Assembly (NCBI GenBank): GCA_028822575.1
Contig: JAPKDN010000106.1
Coordinates: forward strand, 1-8,499
DNA length: 8,499 bases
Direction: 5' to 3'
Origin: Alphaproteobacteria bacterium
Lineage (GTDB): Bacteria > Pseudomonadota > Alphaproteobacteria > Thalassobaculales > Thalassobaculaceae
Numbering within the stretch: the stretch's first letter is position 1; each line of letters begins with the position of its first letter. Below are positions 1 to 7,376 of this stretch, piece after piece. The notes under the pieces were generated by a model. The model had not been told where the DNA came from, ran no database searches, and saw only the letters and a list, made by a program, of their open reading frames with translations. The position numbers were made by a program, and so were the translations under genes.

Positions 1-1
1 G

Positions 2-778
2 CTCAACCGAACGACACGCAGGGTCCGCGTGACCGAGGTAGGAATCGCCTATTACGACCGTTGCAAACGGATCATAGCGGACGTGGACGAAGCGGAAATA
101 GCTATATCCCAAACCCATTCTGAACCGCGCGGTCTGCTTCGAATTACCGCGCCATCGACATTCGCGCATCGCCACGTCACGCCACATTTGCCGAAATTCA
201 TCGACCGTTATCCCGAAGTGGAGGTGCGGGTACAGGTCAATGACCGCATTGTCGACCTCGTGGATGATGGCATCGATCTTGCGATCCGAATTGCACAACT
301 TAAGGATTCAAGTTTGATCGCCCGGCGTCTGGCGCCTAATCATAGATCGATCGTCGCCACGCCGGAATATTTGAAAACCTGGGGCATTCCCAAAAACCCA
401 GAAGAACTTCTCCAGCACGCGCTGATCACCTGGCCGCCAGGCAACCCCATCAACGATTGGCATTTCTTGGTCGAGGGACAAGAGCAAATGATCCGAACGA
501 AAGGGACGATCTCGATTAACAACGGCGACTCAATTCTCTCGACGGTTCTATCCGGTGGCGGACTGGCGATGTTGAACACCTTCATGACCGGAGAGTACGT
601 GTTGGATGGACGGCTGCTACCGGTTCTAGAAGATTATGTGCGCGAGGATGTGCCGATCTTCGTGGTATACCCCTCCAGCCGCCATCTCTCGCCCAAGGTC
701 CGCGCCTTTGTCGACTTTCTCGTCGAAATTTATGGGCCCCGCCCCTATTGGCTTGGGAAGCCGTCCACAGCATCCTAA
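2..778 (+). CDS. LysR-type transcriptional regulator, 5'-truncated by the window edge
   Basis: About 258 C-terminal residues of a LysR-family DNA-binding regulator are visible; the family is usually about 300 residues. The frame is open from base 2 and begins LNRTTRRVRVTEVG. This matches the wing and linker after the helix-turn-helix (typically LNRTTRRVSLTEAG), so the GTG at 29 is internal and the true start lies before the window. The linker helix (AYYDRCKRI) is followed by the periplasmic-binding-protein-like effector domain, which opens at LRITAPSTFA and includes DLVDDGIDLAIRI, as in CrgA-type members. The gene would bind an inducer and control nearby operons; the target is not visible. 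Its TAA is directly followed by the stop of the convergent Rid gene with no spacer and no visible terminator. Family assignment is firm; ligand and regulon are unknown. Confidence 0.93.
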   Translation, partial: LNRTTRRVRVTEVGIAYYDRCKRIIADVDEAEIAISQTHSEPRGLLRITAPSTFAHRHVTPHLPKFIDRYPEVEVRVQVNDRIVDLVDDGIDLAIRIAQLKDSSLIARRLAPNHRSIVATPEYLKTWGIPKNPEELLQHALITWPPGNPINDWHFLVEGQEQMIRTKGTISINNGDSILSTVLSGGGLAMLNTFMTGEYVLDGRLLPVLEDYVREDVPIFVVYPSSRHLSPKVRAFVDFLVEIYGPRPYWLGKPSTAS

Positions 779-1162
779 TCAATCTCCGATATAGGCGACC
801 GCCTCGATCTCGACCTTCATTCTTGGGTCCACCAATCCCGTCACCTCGACGAGAGATGACGCGGGTTTATGTTCGCCAAAGTATTCGGCGCGCAGCGGGT
901 TGATCAGCGGACGCTCGTTGATATCGGTCATGAACACCAGAACCTTAACCACCTGATCAGGAAGACCACCCGCGTGCCGAAGCGCCTTATCCATCGATGC
1001 CATCGCCAGCCTGAATTGCTCGACCGTACTTTCAGGAATCGATTTGTCATCAGCCACCCCGGTCATACCGGACAACCAGATCGTGCCTCCGGCCTTCACG
1101 ACGTGACAGAAATGGCTGACGGGCTCACGCATTCCTGGGACCATAAAACGTTCAATCGACAT
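779..1162 (-). CDS. RidA/YjgF/UK114-family protein, copy A (Arg-less subgroup)
   Basis: This is a 127-residue Rid-family protein. Canonical RidA is a trimeric deaminase of reactive enamine/imine intermediates from PLP enzymes. The frame extends to 1255, but I chose the ATG at 1162. It aligns exactly with the start of the neighbouring paralogue, matches the family length, and has GGAG 8 bases upstream. The family core is visible: IWLSGMTG, LRHAGG, VVKVLVFMTDI and the C-terminal VEIEAVAY. The position equivalent to the substrate-binding Arg105 of E. coli RidA (PARS motif) is Ser102 here (KPASSLVEV), while the Glu of VEIEA (Glu118) is kept. It therefore resembles the Rid subgroups without the Arg, which lack standard imine deaminase activity. 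The gene lies 58 bases downstream of copy B on the same strand. The family is certain; the substrate is unknown. Confidence 0.92.
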   Translation of the reverse strand: MSIERFMVPGMREPVSHFCHVVKAGGTIWLSGMTGVADDKSIPESTVEQFRLAMASMDKALRHAGGLPDQVVKVLVFMTDINERPLINPLRAEYFGEHKPASSLVEVTGLVDPRMKVEIEAVAYIGD

Positions 1163-1220
1163 CTCGACATCTCCATTGGCGATTTGATTGCGAATAGCCT
1201 TGACGCGGAAAGCCGCCGGG

Positions 1221-1604
1221 TCAATCTCCAATATACGCGACGGCCTCGATCTCAACCTTCATGCGCGGATCCACTAGCCCCGAGACCTCGACCAGGGTCG
1301 AGGCGGGCTTGTGCTCACCGAAATAGGCCACGCGCGCCGGGTTGATCGCTGAGCGTTCGGTGATATCAGTCATAAAGACCAGGACCTTGACCACCTGATC
1401 GGGTTGCCCACCAGCGTGACGCAGACACCGGTCGATCGTGTCAAGCGCGATCTTGAATTGTTCCGCCGTACCTTCGGGGATCGATCCATTACTTGTGACG
1501 CCGACCATCCCCGAAAGCCAGATCTGATCCCCTGCCTTGACAACATGGCAGTAGTGACTGACCGGTTCCATTTCGCCAGGAACCATGAAACGTTTGATAG
1601 GCAT
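1221..1604 (-). CDS. RidA/YjgF/UK114-family protein, copy B (Arg-less subgroup)
   Basis: This 127-residue Rid-family protein is the tandem paralogue of copy A. I count about 96 of 127 identical positions without gaps, including the whole C-terminal stretch from GLVDPR onward. The ATG at 1604 is preceded by GGAG at an 8-base spacing. As in copy A, the canonical Arg is replaced by Ser102 (KPASTLVEV), and the VEIEA Glu is kept. Divergence is concentrated around residues 36-62. The gene is first in a likely two-gene unit with copy A, and it starts 44 bases after the antiporter stop codon, so read-through from the antiporter is possible. Rid proteins of this subgroup often sit in catabolic clusters, but no cognate enzyme is visible here, so the function stays open. 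Confidence 0.92.
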   Translation of the reverse strand: MPIKRFMVPGEMEPVSHYCHVVKAGDQIWLSGMVGVTSNGSIPEGTAEQFKIALDTIDRCLRHAGGQPDQVVKVLVFMTDITERSAINPARVAYFGEHKPASTLVEVSGLVDPRMKVEIEAVAYIGD

Positions 1605-1648
1605 GTGGTGGTCTCCATCGTGGTTTCTTCGTTATTGTTTATCTTTTT

Positions 1649-3019
1649 TCATAGATCCCCACCGTCGTGCGGCTCGGCGGCGGTAATGGATATACGCGAC
1701 GGCCAGAGAGTTGGCCGACGACCGCTCAGCCGTTCAACGGCGCGGATCGCTAACCAGAGGGTCGCCGCCGCCGATCCCTTCACCTCCACGACACAAGGAT
1801 CAATAAAACGCCTGGAGCACCGGAGTGCTTCGGCCTCGGCACGCGCCAATCTGTCGCCGAGGCCTTCGGCCGCTCTCAACCGCTGCTCAAGCGCCATCCA
1901 GGCCGGGCCGAGCATCAGGCTCATCGCGATGACCGCAACCGCAATCTTGTAACCATCGGTGTTGATTGCCCCGACCGTAAGACCGACTCCGGCAATGACA
2001 AAGGCGAACTCGCCGATCTGTCCCATGGCGACGCCCGCGAGCACGGATCGCTCCCACGGCTCCCCTGCGACCCGAAGTGCGGCGACATTGATGATGCCCT
2101 TTGCAACTGTCGCTAAAAGCAGCACCACGAACAGGGCACCAAGGTTGTCGATGAAGAAACGCGCGTCGATCAGAAGGCCGACCGAAAGGAAGAACACCAC
2201 CAGCAATACGCTTTCAATCGGCTTGGTGCCACGCTTGACGATCCGGCGCTCCGAAGAATTGCCAACCACCAAACCTGCCAGAAAGGCCCCGAAAGCCGTA
2301 GAAAGCCCCAGTAGACCAGCCGCTGTCGCGCACACACCACAAAACGCTAGCGCCGCGATAGGCACCACTTCACTGTCGACGCCGAAGGCCGCGCGAAGCG
2401 GCAATCTCATGCGTTCCCTGCGCGAGAGGAACCAGACAAGGGCGACGACAATCACTACCGCCAACGCCATCCGCCAGAGGATCGAATAATCGAACGCCTC
2501 GATGGGATTCAGCGCCTCGATCACTAAAAGCATGCCGACCACCGCCAGATCCTGGGCGATCAGAACACCGATGGTGATCCGGCCAAAGGGGCTTCTAAGC
2601 TCGCCTATATCCGAAAGCACCTTGACCGTGACTGCCGTGCTAGAAAGTGCCAGGACGAAGCCCAGCAGGATTCCCTGCTCATACGACCACGACATCAGCG
2701 CGCCAATGCCCGAAGTCACCCCCACCGCCAATCCAACCTGGATCGTCACCACGACCAAAGCGGTTTTATAGACCGCCTTGAAGGCCCGAAGGCTAAGCTC
2801 CATTCCGACCAGAAAAAGCAGCAACAACACGCCCAATTCGGCCAACGTCTTGGCCGCTTCGGTCTCTTCGATGATACCGAACCCAGATGGCCCCAGGATA
2901 ACGCCTGCCAGAATATATCCGACGATCGCCGGCTGCTTGATTCGCATGAGCAAAAGGCCGCAGAGAAGCGCGACCGAGAAGACAATGGCGATGGCGATTA
3001 AGTTGGGGTCAAGATGCAC
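1649..3019 (-). CDS. CPA2-family cation:proton antiporter, membrane domain only
   Basis: This is a 456-residue polytopic membrane protein of the CPA2 monovalent cation:H+ antiporter family (KefB/KefC/YbaL-like). About 11-13 hydrophobic segments fill residues 5-378. Family landmarks are PAIVGYILAGVILGPSG (30-46), GMELSL (72-77), LALSSTAVTVKVLSD (123-137), the Gln156-Asp157 pair in IAQDLAVVG where the transport Asp is expected, and GQIGEFAFV (333-341). It probably exchanges K+ or Na+ for H+ across the inner membrane. The usual C-terminal RCK/TrkA-N nucleotide-binding domain of KefB/KefC is absent. The protein ends in an Arg/Ala-rich tail (about 379-456) that I do not recognise. The start is GTG at 3019: AGGG lies 9 bases upstream and an in-frame stop lies a short way further up with no ATG between. 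A candidate promoter lies directly upstream. Confidence 0.9.
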   Translation of the reverse strand: MHLDPNLIAIAIVFSVALLCGLLLMRIKQPAIVGYILAGVILGPSGFGIIEETEAAKTLAELGVLLLLFLVGMELSLRAFKAVYKTALVVVTIQVGLAVGVTSGIGALMSWSYEQGILLGFVLALSSTAVTVKVLSDIGELRSPFGRITIGVLIAQDLAVVGMLLVIEALNPIEAFDYSILWRMALAVVIVVALVWFLSRRERMRLPLRAAFGVDSEVVPIAALAFCGVCATAAGLLGLSTAFGAFLAGLVVGNSSERRIVKRGTKPIESVLLVVFFLSVGLLIDARFFIDNLGALFVVLLLATVAKGIINVAALRVAGEPWERSVLAGVAMGQIGEFAFVIAGVGLTVGAINTDGYKIAVAVIAMSLMLGPAWMALEQRLRAAEGLGDRLARAEAEALRCSRRFIDPCVVEVKGSAAATLWLAIRAVERLSGRRPTLWPSRISITAAEPHDGGDL

Positions 3020-3042
3020 CGAAATGAACCCTGTTTTGAAAG

Positions 3043-3063
3043 TCTGAAAGGCAATATTTCAGA
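3043..3063. repeat. Perfect 7-bp inverted repeat upstream of the antiporter gene
   Basis: TCTGAAA and TTTCAGA form perfect 7-base arms around a 7-base centre. The repeat starts 24 bases upstream of the antiporter GTG and spans the proposed -10 box, which is where a repressor operator would sit. It could instead be a weak hairpin in the mRNA leader. No T-run typical of a terminator follows on either strand. Confidence 0.5.
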
Positions 3064-3081
3064 TTCGCGGTCGCTTTCCAA
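3053..3081 (-). promoter_or_regulatory. Candidate sigma-70-type promoter of the antiporter gene
   Basis: On the - strand, TTGGAA (3081-3076, 4 of 6 matches to TTGACA) is separated by 17 bases from AATATT (3058-3053, 4 of 6 matches to TATAAT). Transcription would begin near 3046 and leave a leader of about 27 bases before the GTG. The -10 box falls in the centre of the 3043-3063 inverted repeat. Spacing and position are good, but the boxes are only moderate matches. Confidence 0.35.
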
Positions 3082-3082
3082 G

Positions 3083-3600
3083 TTAGCGACGAAACGGGAC
3101 CTGCGTCTAATACTCAGCAAGCTGATCGGCTTTGTCCTCAATTCTCTAGACCGTCTTCAACTCTTTTCCTTCCACGAGCCTGATAGTTTTGTCGGCGGCA
3201 ACCTCAAACATGTACCGTCCCCTTGGCACCGGTCCCTGACGTTGATGAATAATAAGCACACCACCGAGCGCGAGACGGTTGGTCACGATAGGTTTCGCCG
3301 TGCGCCTCTCTTCCTCGTCGAGAGGCATCCAAACCGAGCAGGGCATTACAAGACCTCAGTGTTCGCCATCCCCCATGACGACCGGCAAGTTAGGCAAGGT
3401 ATTTCCGACCCAGGTAATGTAATCAGAAGGGTGCGACCGGTGCCGCCCCTATGTCCTGCACGAGTCCCGGGTGGGGTTGGGAACAATCAGAGCGCGTCGC
3501 GATGAACACGCCCAAAGGGCAATGTCTCTTAATGATCGATAAGTGTTTCGGCGTTCTCCGCATAGCCGCTGGTCCCAGGGTGTCGAGGATAGGGGATGAC
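3083..3600 (-). pseudogene. Class I SAM-dependent methyltransferase pseudogene
   Basis: Reading the - strand across frames recovers the ordered landmarks of a class I methyltransferase of about 200-220 residues. An N-terminal HPGTSGYAENAETLID (from 3582) is followed by a VHRDAL segment. A damaged SAM motif I (QDIGA then GTGR, about 3461-3430) follows, then HPSDYITWVGNTLPNLP, then SVWMPLDEEERR and GPVPRGRYMFEV. Lesions include in-frame stops at 3531-3529 (TAA), 3489-3487 (TGA), 3358-3356 (TGA), 3148-3146 (TAG) and 3109-3107 (TAG). Frameshifts flank motif I, where one G seems lost from GCGGGC. About 25-30 codons after motif I, which should hold the acidic SAM-ribose loop, seem deleted. The original stop may be the TAA at 3085-3083. 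The normal N-terminus is missing: the frame meets the GlcG stop just upstream. Motif assignment is from memory of the family, not an alignment. Confidence 0.72.
3146..3346 (-). CDS. Residual 66-codon ORF: C-terminal fragment of the methyltransferase pseudogene
   Basis: This ORF encodes 66 residues from an ATG that has GAGG 7 bases upstream, so a gene caller may report it as a hypothetical protein. Its content (SVWMPLDEEERR, GGVLIIHQRQGPVPRGRYMF) matches the later part of class I SAM methyltransferases: the segment after motif III and the strand that follows. The same frame continues upstream, through a TGA at 3358-3356, into further homologous sequence (HPSDYITWVGNTLPNLP). It lacks the SAM-binding motif I and cannot be a methyltransferase by itself. 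I read it as part of the pseudogene rather than an independent gene; whether it is translated is unknown. Confidence 0.35.
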   Translation of the reverse strand: MPCSVWMPLDEEERRTAKPIVTNRLALGGVLIIHQRQGPVPRGRYMFEVAADKTIRLVEGKELKTV

Positions 3601-4074
3601 CTAGAGCCACGACTCCCGCCACCCAGCCGCTGGCTCCGTTGGATCGGGCGACAAACCGGCCGCGTGAACCGCCTGTATCGCGCAATATTCGTCCTTGTCG
3701 GATGTATCTCCACTCACGCCGACCGCGCCGATGGTTTCGCCTTCCGAATTGTTGATCAAAACGCCGCCCGAAACCGGGAGCAGCCGTCCACCCGATGCGA
3801 CGGCGAGCGCGGCTTGAAAGCTCGGACGATCCCCCAGCCGGTCGCGGATCAGCCGACTGGAGATGCCCATGCCAAGCGCGCCCCACGCTTTTCCGATCGC
3901 GATGTCGGCGCGCATAATCCCACATCCGTCCTCCCGCTTCACAACGACCGGATGACCGCCATTATCCAGCACCGCGACAGTAAGCGGATGCATGTCCTCT
4001 TCGCGCCCAAGCCGCAAAACTTCATTGGTTATGGTCTCGGCGAGGGTCAGCGGCAGTAGCGTTTTCAAGCGCAT
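3601..4074 (-). CDS. GlcG/HbpS-family protein
   Basis: This 157-residue protein belongs to the GlcG/HbpS (formerly DUF336) family. These are small, oligomeric alpha/beta proteins; some bind haem or corrinoid-type ligands, and GlcG is encoded with glycolate oxidase. Visible family features are VAVLDNGGHPVVVKREDG (33-50), the helix with ADIAIGKAWGALGMG (56-70), and the C-terminal GGVLINN, IGAVGVSGDTSDKDEYCA core (103-132). The length is normal. The ATG at 4074 has GGAG 8 bases upstream. No signal peptide is visible, so it is probably cytoplasmic, unlike secreted HbpS. It lies 86 bases downstream of gatB on the same strand, directly before the methyltransferase pseudogene. Family assignment is firm; ligand and role are not shown. 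Confidence 0.88.
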   Translation of the reverse strand: MRLKTLLPLTLAETITNEVLRLGREEDMHPLTVAVLDNGGHPVVVKREDGCGIMRADIAIGKAWGALGMGISSRLIRDRLGDRPSFQAALAVASGGRLLPVSGGVLINNSEGETIGAVGVSGDTSDKDEYCAIQAVHAAGLSPDPTEPAAGWRESWL

Positions 4075-4160
4075 GGTGGGGGCTCCGTTAGGGGGCTTTG
4101 ATCACGATACGGACTGTCACCACGGCGAAGGCTGTCATTTTTGGATTTTTCAAACACCCC

Positions 4161-5612
4161 TTAAGAGCCAATCTTCGCCCGCAGGACCTGGTTGACCAGC
4201 GCCGGATTTGCCTTGCCCTGACTCTGCTTCATCACCTGTCCAACGAAAAAGCCGAAGAGCTTGTCTTTACCAGCCCTGAACTCCGCCACTTTATCCTGGT
4301 TAGCCGCTAGCACGCCATCGATAAGTCCTGTGATTTCGACAGCGTCCGAGACCTGGCGCAAGCCCTTTTCCTCAACGATCACACAGGCATCCTTGCTGGT
4401 CTCGAACATCTCCGCGAAGACATCCTTGGCGATCCGGCCTGAAATCGTGCCATCGGATATAAGCGCGATCAGCCCGCCAAGCGCTTCAGCGGAAACCGGG
4501 CTTTCATCCAGCCCTCGGCCTGCCTTGTTCAGGGCGCCGAACAATTCCGTCAAAAGCCAGTTCGAGGCGAGCTTCTTGTCCCGGCCATCAGCCACCGCCT
4601 CGTAAAATGTTGCGGTTTCACGCTCTTCGACAAGCTGCGAGGCGTCTTCCTCGCCGAGTTCGTATTCAGAGACGAACCGTGCTTTCTTGACATCCGGTAG
4701 CTCCGGCAATTCTGCCTCGATCGCGGCGATAAATTCCTCGGTCAGCACCAGGGGTAACAAGTCTGGATCAGGAAAATAGCGATAGTCATGCGCATCTTCC
4801 TTGGAACGCATAGTGCGGGTTTCAACACGATTGGCGTCGAACAGGCGGGTTTCCTGGCCGATGGCACCGCCACCCTCGATGATCTCGACCTGGCGCCGAG
4901 CCTCAAAATTAATCGCCTGCTGAAGGAAACGGATGGAATTCAGGTTTTTGATCTCACAGCGCGTGCCGAGATCATCGCCCGGCTTGCGCACCGATACATT
5001 AGCGTCACAGCGCAAGGAACCTTCCTGCATATTGCCGTCACAGGTTCCAAGATACCGCAGGATGGACCGCAACTTGCGCACGTAGGCCGCCGCTTCCTCC
5101 GCCGAACGCATGTCCGGCCTCGAGACGATCTCCATCAACGCGACACCAGAACGGTTAAGATCGATATAACTCTTGCTAGGATGCTGGTCATGAAGGGACT
5201 TGCCAGCGTCCTGCTCCATGTGCAGACGTTCAATCCCGATCAGCTTCTCACCATCCGGCAGATCAATCGGCAGCACGCCCTCGCCAACGATCGGTTGGGT
5301 GAATTGGCTGATTTGATAGCCCTGGGGCAAATCCGGGTAGAAGTAGTTCTTACGATCGAAGATGCTGACCCGGTTGACTTGTGCCTTCAAACCGAGGCCC
5401 GTCTTGACCGCTTGACGCACACATTCCTGATTGATGACCGGAAGCATACCCGGCATCGCGGCATCAACAAGCGAGACTTGAGCGTTTGGCGCCGCGCCGA
5501 AAGATGTGGCGGCACTGGAAAACAATTTCGCCTCCGACACGATCTGGGCATGCACCTCAAGACCGATGACGATTTCCCAATCCCCAGTCTCCCCTCGTAA
5601 AAATGCAGCCAT
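4161..5612 (-). CDS. gatB: Asp-tRNA(Asn)/Glu-tRNA(Gln) amidotransferase subunit B
   Basis: GatB, 483 residues and full length, is the kinase and tRNA-recognising subunit of the GatCAB amidotransferase. It phosphorylates the misacylated Glu or Asp on tRNA with ATP so that ammonia from GatA can amidate it. The cradle domain opens with [13 protein letters not shown] (12-24) and contains [14 protein letters not shown] (91-104) and the signature [15 protein letters not shown] (150-164). The C-terminal YqeY-like tail domain ends with [13 protein letters not shown]. Ala158 stands where many homologues have Pro (GVPLMEI), a substitution I regard as ordinary. The ATG at 5612 lies one base after the gatA stop, with GGAGG 8 bases upstream inside the end of gatA, so the two are translationally coupled. 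Confidence 0.98.
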   Translation of the reverse strand: MAAFLRGETGDWEIVIGLEVHAQIVSEAKLFSSAATSFGAAPNAQVSLVDAAMPGMLPVINQECVRQAVKTGLGLKAQVNRVSIFDRKNYFYPDLPQGYQISQFTQPIVGEGVLPIDLPDGEKLIGIERLHMEQDAGKSLHDQHPSKSYIDLNRSGVALMEIVSRPDMRSAEEAAAYVRKLRSILRYLGTCDGNMQEGSLRCDANVSVRKPGDDLGTRCEIKNLNSIRFLQQAINFEARRQVEIIEGGGAIGQETRLFDANRVETRTMRSKEDAHDYRYFPDPDLLPLVLTEEFIAAIEAELPELPDVKKARFVSEYELGEEDASQLVEERETATFYEAVADGRDKKLASNWLLTELFGALNKAGRGLDESPVSAEALGGLIALISDGTISGRIAKDVFAEMFETSKDACVIVEEKGLRQVSDAVEITGLIDGVLAANQDKVAEFRAGKDKLFGFFVGQVMKQSQGKANPALVNQVLRAKIGS

Positions 5613-5613
5613 G

Positions 5614-7089
5614 TTACTGCCCTCCCGTAGGGCGCGTGGTGAAGTTGGCTGCGGTTTCCAACACGCCGGCGGCGCGGAAAACGGTTTCCTCGTCGAACAG
5701 CTTGCCGATCAGTTGCAACCCCAGAGGCAATCCACGCTCGGATAGGCCAACAGGGACCGAGATCGCCGGTAAACCAGCAAGGCTCGACGGAACCGTGAAG
5801 ACATCGTTCAGGTACATTTTGATCGGATCATCATCATTCTCGCCAATCGCGAAGGCGTCCGAGGGAGCGGTTGGCGTCAGGATCGTGTCTACAGTCTCGA
5901 ACGCCTGGTCGAAGTCACGTTTGATCAACGATCGAACGCGTTGCGCCTTAAGGTAATAGGCATCGTAGTAGCCGGCAGACAGCACATAGGTCCCAATCAA
6001 TATCCGGCGTTTGACCTCGGCACCAAACCCCTCGCTCCGTGTTCTGGCGTACATCTCATCCAAGGTCTCGCCTTCGACCCTCAGGCCAAAGCGCACACCG
6101 TCATAGCGGGCGAGGTTGGATGACGCCTCGGCGGGCGCGATGATGTAATAGGCCGGCAGCGCGTATTTGGTGTGCGGCAGGCTAATATCGACAATTTTGG
6201 CGCCGGCGGCCCGCATCATCTCGATACCCTCGGACCATAGGGTCTCAATCTCCTGGGGCATGCCATCAATTCTATATTCCCTGGGTACGCCAACCCGCAT
6301 GCCACGAACATCGCCAGTCAACACGCTCTCAAAATCCGGCACCGCCAGACTTGCCGAGGTCGAGTCCTTGGGGTCATGCCCGGCCATGCTTTTCAGCATG
6401 ATCGCCGAGTCCCGCACGTTTCGCGCTAGTGGGCCGGCCTGGTCCAAGGACGAAGCAAACGCGACAACACCCCAGCGGGAACACCGACCGTATGTCGGTT
6501 TCATTCCAACGACCCCACAAAACCCGCCGGGCTGTCGGATGGAACCACCGGTATCAGTGCCGGTCGCGGCAACCGCTAGCCGCGCCGAAACAGCAGCTGC
6601 GGATCCGCCGGACGAACCGCCCGGCACCAAACGGGCATTGCCTCCATCCTGGCGCTTCCATGGACTTTCGACCGGACCATAGTAGCTATTCACATTCGCT
6701 GATCCCATGGCAAATTCGTCCATGTTCAGCTTGCCAAGCATCACCGCGCCGTCGCGCCAAAGCTGTCTGGTGACAGTCGATTCATACTCAGGCGTGAAGC
6801 CGTCTAGAATGTGCGAGCCGGCGGAGGTTGGAATACCCTCAGTACAAAACAGGTCTTTGATACCGATGGGGATGCCGTCAAGCGGCAACGCCTCTCCAGC
6901 CGCCAGACGTTCATCTGCCGCCACCGCCATGGCGCGTGCCCGGTCCACCGTCGGCGTGATGTAGCAGTTGAGATAGCTCGCTGCCTCCATCGCGCCAAGA
7001 TAGGCTTCGGTCAACTCCAGCGACGAAATTTCCCGGTTCCGCAGAGCGTCCCGCGCTGCGGCCAAATCCAGAGATAGAAGATCTGCCAT
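5614..7089 (-). CDS. gatA: Asp-tRNA(Asn)/Glu-tRNA(Gln) amidotransferase subunit A
   Basis: GatA, 491 residues, is the glutaminase subunit of GatCAB and belongs to the amidase-signature family. It releases ammonia from glutamine and channels it to GatB. The Ser-cisSer-Lys triad is intact: Lys78 in GIPIGIKDL, Ser159 in [12 protein letters not shown], and nucleophile Ser183 in [10 protein letters not shown], 24 residues further on. The conserved [11 protein letters not shown] and SSLDQAGP segments follow. I chose the ATG at 7089, giving the usual MADL start; it shares one base with the gatC TGA (TGATG). A GTG at 7092, one codon earlier, is the alternative and would overlap the gatC stop by four bases. 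The gene lies between gatC and gatB in one operon. Length and all key residues are normal. Confidence 0.98.
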   Translation of the reverse strand: MADLLSLDLAAARDALRNREISSLELTEAYLGAMEAASYLNCYITPTVDRARAMAVAADERLAAGEALPLDGIPIGIKDLFCTEGIPTSAGSHILDGFTPEYESTVTRQLWRDGAVMLGKLNMDEFAMGSANVNSYYGPVESPWKRQDGGNARLVPGGSSGGSAAAVSARLAVAATGTDTGGSIRQPGGFCGVVGMKPTYGRCSRWGVVAFASSLDQAGPLARNVRDSAIMLKSMAGHDPKDSTSASLAVPDFESVLTGDVRGMRVGVPREYRIDGMPQEIETLWSEGIEMMRAAGAKIVDISLPHTKYALPAYYIIAPAEASSNLARYDGVRFGLRVEGETLDEMYARTRSEGFGAEVKRRILIGTYVLSAGYYDAYYLKAQRVRSLIKRDFDQAFETVDTILTPTAPSDAFAIGENDDDPIKMYLNDVFTVPSSLAGLPAISVPVGLSERGLPLGLQLIGKLFDEETVFRAAGVLETAANFTTRPTGGQ

Positions 7090-7376
7090 CACTCAACCAC
7101 CTTCGGCACGGCGTAAAAATCGATCGCCCGGTCCGGCGCGTTGGCCAAAACCCTTTCTGGATAGGCACCATCAACCACCACGTCGACCCTTAGCGGCAGG
7201 GCATGCCCCGTCACGCTCGCGAGTGGATCGACGCCGTTAGTATCAACCTCGTCCAATAGCTCTATCCATGAGAGGATATTGTTCAGCTCCCCGACCATGG
7301 TCTCAAGCTGGGTCTCATCGACCTGGATCCGCGCTAGATGCGCGATATGACTGACGGTGGCTTTGTCGAGCGACAT
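7089..7376 (-). CDS. gatC: Asp-tRNA(Asn)/Glu-tRNA(Gln) amidotransferase subunit C
   Basis: GatC, 95 residues, is the small subunit that wraps the GatA-GatB interface and stabilises the complex. It has the typical N-terminal helix ([12 protein letters not shown]), the [17 protein letters not shown] helix, and the C-terminal signature [17 protein letters not shown]. The frame is open to 7463, but I chose the ATG at 7376. It gives the usual family length and start, and has AGAGG 9 bases upstream; the extra 29 residues would be atypical and would overlap the ruvX upstream region. It is first in gatC-gatA-gatB and diverges from ruvX across about 135 bases, which must hold both promoters. I could not identify convincing -35/-10 pairs there. 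Confidence 0.96.
   Translation of the reverse strand: MSLDKATVSHIAHLARIQVDETQLETMVGELNNILSWIELLDEVDTNGVDPLASVTGHALPLRVDVVVDGAYPERVLANAPDRAIDFYAVPKVVE

Noticed and set aside
1163..1255. N-terminal extension of Rid copy A to 1255
   Set aside because: The 31 extra residues have no family counterpart and overlap the end of copy B. The ATG at 1162 has a good ribosome binding site and matches the paralogue's start.
1840..1870. GGCCTCGGC / GCCGAGGCC inverted repeat as a terminator
   Set aside because: It lies inside the antiporter reading frame, has no T-run, and reflects the repeated Ala/Glu/Arg codons of the tail.
1959..2489. 176-codon open frame on the + strand
   Set aside because: It is antisense to the membrane core of the antiporter; its Thr/Ala/Pro/Arg-rich low-complexity product is typical of a shadow frame.
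3451..4059. 202-codon open frame on the + strand opposite the GlcG-family gene
   Set aside because: It is the antisense shadow of a recognisable gene, and its left part runs through the methyltransferase pseudogene, which explains the sequence better.
4788..5600. 270-codon open frame on the + strand
   Set aside because: It is wholly antisense to gatB, which has every expected motif and normal length, and its product resembles no protein family I know.
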